NCBI GenBank assembly: GCA_938046705.1 | Contig: CALIWP010000387.1 | Location: 1 to 8,910, forward strand | DNA length: 8,910 nucleotides | Reading direction: 5' to 3' | Source of the DNA: an uncultured Campylobacter sp. | Lineage (GTDB): Bacteria > Campylobacterota > Campylobacteria > Campylobacterales > Campylobacteraceae | In this document: piece by piece, positions 5,955 through 8,910 of the stretch | How the letters are laid out: each line of letters opens with the position of its first letter | How positions within the stretch are numbered: position 1 is the stretch's first letter | The notes under the pieces: model-generated | Told to the model about the DNA's origin: nothing | The model's database searches: none | What the model saw: the letters and a program-made list of their open reading frames with translations, nothing else | Made by a program: the position numbers and the translations under genes

Positions 5955-6737
5955 ATGAAAGCAGACGTTAGTTTAGAGCTATTTTTAGATAGCGGCGTAT
6001 CGGTGCTGGCTAAGCATATAGAGCTTTTAAAGGCCGTAGAGCACACCAAAAGCATAACAAAAGCGGCCGAGTACGTCGGCATCTCGTACAAAAACGCATG
6101 GGACAGCCTAGACGCGCTAAATAACCGCTCGGACGAACCGCTAATCGCAAGAGCCGAGGGCAACAAGAAAAACAGCGGCTCGGAGCTCACTGCGTATGGC
6201 AAAAAGATGATCGCGCTATACGATGCGATGCTGGAAAGCCAAAAGATATTTTTAGAAAAAGTTTGTTCAAATATAAACGTCGATACGAACGAAATTTTAA
6301 ATTTACAGCGCATGAGCATGAGTCTAAGTGCCAGAAACCAACTAAGCTGCGAGATAACCGAGGTAAAAACGGGCGCGGTAAATTCGCAAATCAGCGCCAA
6401 ACTCTCAAACGGCGAAATTTTACGCGCCAACGTCACGGTCGAGTCTGAAAAAAATCTAAATTTAAAGGTCGGCAAAAAGGTCGTATTTATCTTTAAAGCT
6501 CCAAGCGTAATGCTCGCAAAAGAGGAAAATCTAAAACTAAGCGCGGCAAATTTACTAAAAGGACGCGTGATCGAGGCCAAAATCGGCTCGGTAAACGCCG
6601 AAATCGTGCTAGAAATCAGCAATCATCAGACGATAACCTCTATCATCACCAAAGATAGCGCGATGCAGATGCGTATCGGTGTGGGCGACGAACTCACCGC
6701 TATAATCAAAGCAAGTCAAATCATAATAGGAGTATAA
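5955..6737 (+). CDS. modE: Molybdate-responsive regulator ModE
   Basis: A DNA-binding regulator that senses molybdate; in E. coli it represses mod uptake genes and activates Mo-enzyme genes. The 260 residues match full-length ModE. Residues about 20-105 are the LysR-like winged helix-turn-helix of the family: LLKAVEHTKSITKAAEYVGI then SYKNAWDSLDALNN, closely matching the E. coli GISYKSAWDAI region, then LTAYGKKMIALYD (79-91). Two Mop (molybdate/tungstate-binding) domains follow: about 125-188, starting SARNQLSCEI, and about 196-260, starting SAANLLKGRV. The end carries the modA ribosome site (TAGGAG, 6727-6732) and modA starts 4 nt after the stop, so ModE is co-transcribed with the transporter it probably controls. 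Confidence 0.92.
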   Translation: MKADVSLELFLDSGVSVLAKHIELLKAVEHTKSITKAAEYVGISYKNAWDSLDALNNRSDEPLIARAEGNKKNSGSELTAYGKKMIALYDAMLESQKIFLEKVCSNINVDTNEILNLQRMSMSLSARNQLSCEITEVKTGAVNSQISAKLSNGEILRANVTVESEKNLNLKVGKKVVFIFKAPSVMLAKEENLKLSAANLLKGRVIEAKIGSVNAEIVLEISNHQTITSIITKDSAMQMRIGVGDELTAIIKASQIIIGV

Positions 6738-6741
6738 AAAA

Positions 6742-7488
6742 ATGAAAAAAACATTTTTTTCGCTGGTAGTCGCGGCCATCGCCGCTTTTAACCTAAACGC
6801 TGGCGAGATCAACGTATTTGCCGCTGCAAACGTCACTTATGCGTTTGACGAGCTAAAAGCGGAGTTTGCCAAATCAAATCCGGGCACCAAAGTAACCGTC
6901 ACGCTAGGAGCTAGCGGCGCGCTATCTACTCAGATCAAAAACGGCGCTCCGGCGGATGTTTTCATGGCTGCAAATATGAAATTCGTCCAGGATCTATACG
7001 ATACCAAATTTGCCGTAACCAAGCCAGTAGTGTACGCTCAGGGTGCGCTTGCGCTATTTACGATCAGAGATATCGACCTAGCTAAAGGCATAAACGCGGT
7101 AGAAGGTCTAAAAGCCATCGCGATCGCAAACCCTGAAACCGCTCCGTACGGCAAAGCTAGCATCGAAGCCCTAAAAAAAGCGGGCATCTACGATAAAGTC
7201 GAGAAAAACGTCATCCTAGCAAAATCTATAGGCGAGGCTCTAAGCCAAGCTCTAAGCGCTGCTGACGTCGGATTTATCGCGGCTTCTGCAATGTACGATA
7301 AAAAAATGGCCGAATACAAAGAGGGCAAAAACTTTATCCTCATCGATCCTGCGCTCTACACTCCGATCGACCAAGGCATGGTTATCCTAAAACACGGCGA
7401 GAACAATCCTGAAGCAAAGGCTTTCTATGACTTCATCAGAAGCGACCGCGCGAAGGAAATCTTTAGAAAATTCGGATACAACATCTAA
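6742..7488 (+). CDS. modA: Periplasmic molybdate-binding protein ModA
   Basis: The substrate-binding protein of the ModABC importer, which captures molybdate or tungstate in the periplasm. It has 248 residues, normal for the family. Signal peptide at 1-20 (MKKTFFSLVVAAIAAFNLNA), likely cleaved before GEINVFAA. Family features: AANVTYAFDELKAEF at 28-42, LGASGALSTQI at 55-65 with the oxyanion-binding serine S58, GAPADVFMAAN, and NPETAPYGKASIEALKKAG in the second lobe. A ribosome site is provided by the end of modE. The stop is followed directly by the ATG of the mop gene. ModA and the related WtpA/TupA differ in fold details; the GASG-AL and APYG motifs favour ModA. Confidence 0.93.
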   Translation: MKKTFFSLVVAAIAAFNLNAGEINVFAAANVTYAFDELKAEFAKSNPGTKVTVTLGASGALSTQIKNGAPADVFMAANMKFVQDLYDTKFAVTKPVVYAQGALALFTIRDIDLAKGINAVEGLKAIAIANPETAPYGKASIEALKKAGIYDKVEKNVILAKSIGEALSQALSAADVGFIAASAMYDKKMAEYKEGKNFILIDPALYTPIDQGMVILKHGENNPEAKAFYDFIRSDRAKEIFRKFGYNI

Positions 7489-7869
7489 ATGATAAAGGCT
7501 AAAATTTCGGCGATAGAGCAAAACGACGGCGTTAGCGTTTTTGAGTTTAGCGCCGAAAATTTGAGCCTAAAAATGCTATCCTTGGAAAATCTGCAAAATT
7601 TAAAAATCGGCGACGAAGTGAGGCTAAACTTTAAAAGCTCGGACGTCTTCGTCGCTACTTCCCCGCTTTTAAACTGCTCGGTCTCAAACGAGATAAAAGC
7701 GCAAATTTCAGATATCCAAAAAGGGCAAATCACAAGCTCACTGCATCTAAACGCTGGCGAGTTTGAGTTTGAAAGCATAATCTCGACGGCATCGCTAAAG
7801 AGGCTAAATTTAGTGCCGGGCGATCAAATTTACGCCTACGTCAAGGCAACCTCGCTCTACATCGCATGA
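7489..7869 (+). CDS. Stand-alone double Mop-domain protein
   Basis: A small cytoplasmic protein of 126 residues, probably binding molybdate or helping control the operon. It has two TOBE/Mop-like units without the DNA-binding part of ModE: about 1-58 (IKAKISAIEQNDGV.., ending VRLNFKSSDVFVA) and about 62-126 (NCSVSNEIKAQISDIQKGQI.., ending IYAYVKATSLYIA). Each unit ends with the basic-strand pattern F/YK-SS or VKATS typical of Mop domains. It starts immediately after the modA stop and overlaps modC by 4 bases (ATGA, 7866-7869), so it lies inside the mod operon. From memory, C. jejuni has a similar protein beside modA. It may have arisen from the C-terminal half of a ModE-like protein; the sequence is degenerate, so ligand binding is not certain. 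Confidence 0.8.
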   Translation: MIKAKISAIEQNDGVSVFEFSAENLSLKMLSLENLQNLKIGDEVRLNFKSSDVFVATSPLLNCSVSNEIKAQISDIQKGQITSSLHLNAGEFEFESIISTASLKRLNLVPGDQIYAYVKATSLYIA

Positions 7870-7989
7870 TAGAACTAAACTGCATAAAAAGCCTAAACGG
7901 CGCGAACGGAAAATTTGATTTAGACGTAAATTTGAACGTAAAAAAGGGTGAATTTGTCGCTCTATACGGCAAAAGCGGCAGCGGCAAAA
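7866..7989 (+). CDS. modC: ModC ATPase, N-terminal fragment cut at the junction
   Basis: The first ~41 residues of the ATP-binding subunit of the molybdate importer: a short N-terminal strand, LNVKKGEFVALYGKSGSGK, with the Walker A motif (GKSGSGK) reached at 7968-7988. A normal ATPase continues T-T/S-L-L; here the frame changes to unrelated residues (IGYGESG..) and stops at 8111 with no ABC signature, Walker B or regulatory domain. The break is best read as the end of the Campylobacter sequence, not a natural gene. Translation is coupled to the mop gene by the ATGA overlap. No modB is seen upstream, so it must lie downstream in the real genome or elsewhere. LysR-free context and position make ModC the likely ABC type, but the specificity-determining part is missing. 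Confidence 0.75.
7969..7989. other. 21-base shared stretch at a probable chimeric join
   Basis: In one frame the stretch encodes the Walker A region of ModC (GKSGSGK); in another it encodes Ala/Lys residues (AKAAAAK) that continue smoothly into the tail of the next protein. Left of it the DNA is Campylobacter-like with frequent AAATTT (last one at 7928-7933); right of it AAATTT does not occur and codon use differs. A shared k-mer joining two genomes in an assembly would look like this. Confidence 0.75.
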
Positions 7990-8103
7990 TCGGATACGGC
8001 GAAAGCGGCCGTGCAAAAAGCCGAAGCGAAACCTGCAGCCGATGCGAAAAAAAGCGAGGGTGCGAAAGCGGGTGCAAAACCGAACGACGAGGAGCTTTTT
8101 TGA
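7969..8103 (+). CDS. C-terminal tail of an unidentified Ala/Lys-rich protein (5' end lost)
   Basis: A frame running through the junction to TGA 8101-8103 encodes about 45 residues, roughly half Ala and Lys, with repeated AKA/AEAKPAADAKK-like units, ending PNDEELF. This looks like a disordered basic/alanine-rich tail with an acidic end. The real start is not in the window because the sequence to the left belongs to modC. The stop directly touches the folK start, which suggests an operon with folK in the source genome. Function unknown. Confidence 0.55.
   Translation, partial: AKAAAAKSDTAKAAVQKAEAKPAADAKKSEGAKAGAKPNDEELF
8089..8094 (+). promoter_or_regulatory. Ribosome binding site for folK
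   Basis: GAGGAG lies 9 nt before TTG 8104, within the last codons of the preceding tail. It supports TTG as the folK start, since no ATG or GTG is available in frame before the conserved LGIGSN strand. Confidence 0.6.
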
Positions 8104-8661
8104 TTGCGTGAAACGACGCTCGGCATCGGCTCGAATATGCCGTACCGCTCCATGCCGCCGATCGATATCGTAAAGGCGGCTTGTGCGGAACTGCGTCCGC
8201 TTTTCGTTTCGTTTACCGCTTCTTCGATATATCGGACTCAGGCGCTCTACATCGCCGATCAAAGCGATTTTTACAATATGGTCGTGCAGGGCGCCGTCCG
8301 CGAAGGACTTACGCCGCACGCTCTCCTCGCAGAAATTCACAAAATAGAAGCGAAGTACGGACGCAACCGGAAAAAAGAAATACGCTTCGGACCTCGTTCC
8401 CTCGACATCGATATCGAACTTTTCGGCGACATGGAAATCGACGACGAAACTCTTACGATTCCGCACCCGAGAATGCGCGAAAGAGCCTTTGTGCTCGTTC
8501 CGCTTTTCGAAATACTCAAGCGCCGAGAAAGCGAAAATGATGAAGCATCTCTTTTGATAAAAAAATACGGTGAAGACTTGAAGCGGCTTTCCGCACAGCG
8601 CATAGAACGCTGTACGGAATCGGACCGAATCGTACGAAGCGGTTTTGCTCCGTGTTCATAA
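8104..8661 (+). CDS. folK: HPPK: hydroxymethyldihydropterin pyrophosphokinase FolK
   Basis: Transfers pyrophosphate from ATP to 6-hydroxymethyl-7,8-dihydropterin, the step before dihydropteroate synthase in folate synthesis; cytoplasmic. It has 185 residues; the core is about 160 and the last ~25 (IERCTESD..APCS) are an extra tail. Motifs: LGIGSN at 6-11, SIYRTQALYIADQSDFYNMVV (41-61, the Y-T-P-----DF-N region), EAKYGRNRK at 82-90, and FGPRSLDIDIELFG at 95-108 with the Mg-binding pair D101/D103 and R98, then IPHPRMRERAFVLVPLFEI at 119-137. The start is TTG, directly after the preceding stop. Codon use (TCG, CGA, few AT-rich codons) and surroundings differ from the Campylobacter part, so it probably comes from another organism. 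Confidence 0.9.
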   Translation: MRETTLGIGSNMPYRSMPPIDIVKAACAELRPLFVSFTASSIYRTQALYIADQSDFYNMVVQGAVREGLTPHALLAEIHKIEAKYGRNRKKEIRFGPRSLDIDIELFGDMEIDDETLTIPHPRMRERAFVLVPLFEILKRRESENDEASLLIKKYGEDLKRLSAQRIERCTESDRIVRSGFAPCS

Positions 8662-8682
8662 AAGCGCCGTGTCGAACAGCCG

Positions 8683-8715
8683 CTCCCCGCGTAAACAGGC
8701 TTCTCCCCGCGTAAA
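8683..8715. repeat. Direct repeat CTCCCCGCGTAAA, two copies
   Basis: The 13-base unit occurs at 8683-8695 and 8703-8715, a 20-base period, in the 68-base gap between convergent folK and the next gene. It may be a remnant of a small repeat family of this second genome. Confidence 0.6.
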
Positions 8716-8725
8716 GCGGGACCTG
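8696..8725. terminator. Hairpin between folK and the convergent gene
   Basis: CAGG (8696-8699) pairs with CCTG (8722-8725), and CCCGC (8706-8710) pairs with GCGGG (8716-8720) around a GTAAA loop. There is no T run on either strand, so if it ends transcription it is not a textbook rho-independent terminator. Confidence 0.4.
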
Positions 8726-8729
8726 CGGT

Positions 8730-8910
8730 TTAGATGGAGGAGTCTACCGTTATTTGTGTGCCGGTAATATTGCTGTTGCTGTTTTCAAGCATTCCTTTTA
8801 CCCCATCTGTTTTAACGGTAAAAGGAATGCCGGGCTTCATATTAACAAAAGCTTGTTCTCCGATAAGCTTCAATTTAGCGGAACGTATTTTTACCGAAGT
8901 AATACCGTTA
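8730..8910 (-). CDS. C-terminal end of an unidentified protein (start outside window)
   Basis: The minus frame is open from the right edge to TAA 8732-8730, giving 60 residues that end VDSSI. The segment alternates hydrophobic and polar residues (ITSVKIRSAKLKLIGEQAF.., FTVKTDGVKGM) and is rich in Asn, Ser, Thr and Gly near the end (ENSNSNITGTQITV), as expected of a beta-strand-rich repeat or surface domain. No family is recognised. It is convergent with folK, 68 bases away. The clean open frame with protein-like composition supports a real gene. Confidence 0.55.
   Translation of the reverse strand, partial: NGITSVKIRSAKLKLIGEQAFVNMKPGIPFTVKTDGVKGMLENSNSNITGTQITVDSSI

Noticed and set aside
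5927..6622. Minus-strand frame of 231 codons opposite modE
   Set aside because: The plus strand encodes a clear full-length ModE; the antisense frame is Ser/Phe-rich without domain features and follows from codon composition.
7866..8111. An 81-residue protein starting like ModC and ending in a Ser/Arg/Cys-rich stretch
   Set aside because: It is the product of two unrelated sequences joined at 7969-7989; the second part is an out-of-frame reading of the Ala/Lys-rich tail.
7810..8466. Long minus-strand frame of 218 codons across the junction and folK
   Set aside because: It is antisense to mop, modC and folK, spans two source genomes, is very Arg/Phe-rich, and resembles no family.

Overview
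Most of this window (1 to about 7989) reads as one stretch of a Campylobacter-type genome. The supporting signs are very frequent AAATTT hexamers, T-rich promoters with TATAAT-like -10 boxes, and a gene set and order (nspC beside moaD-moaE; mlaA-mlaC-RND; modE-modA-mop-modC) typical of Campylobacterota. The GC content looks higher than in C. jejuni, which suggests an oral/gut relative such as the C. showae, rectus, curvus or gracilis group. That placement is inference.

The last ~920 bases (about 7990 to 8910) look like DNA from a different organism. The modC gene is cut in the middle of its Walker A motif and runs straight into the lysine/alanine-rich C-terminal tail of an unrelated protein. 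That tail is followed by folK and a convergent partial gene. AAATTT disappears, codon choice changes, and a 21-base stretch at the join can be read as proper protein in both genomes. The simplest explanation is an assembly chimera between two community members, the second perhaps a spirochaete (Treponema-like; inference), rather than a natural fusion.

Layout: (1) nspC, minus strand, open at the left edge (polyamine synthesis), divergent from (2) moaD-moaE, plus strand (molybdopterin synthase). (3) A 322-base gap holding hairpins. (4) A minus-strand operon transcribed mlaA, mlaC, then a large RND/MMPL-type exporter: a lipid-trafficking set in which an RND protein stands where MlaFEDB is found in enterobacteria. 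(5) A divergent promoter region with several perfect palindromes. (6) modE-modA-mop-modC, plus strand (molybdate sensing and uptake), cut at the junction. (7) The foreign segment: tail of an unknown protein, folK, and the end of a minus-strand unknown gene.

Two themes run through the Campylobacter part. Molybdenum: ModA/ModC bring in molybdate, ModE and the stand-alone Mop protein bind it, and MoaD/MoaE make the dithiolene of the cofactor. Envelope lipids: MlaA in the outer membrane, MlaC in the periplasm and the RND protein in the inner membrane would form a lipid transfer path. No mobile element, CRISPR array, tRNA or rRNA gene was seen.
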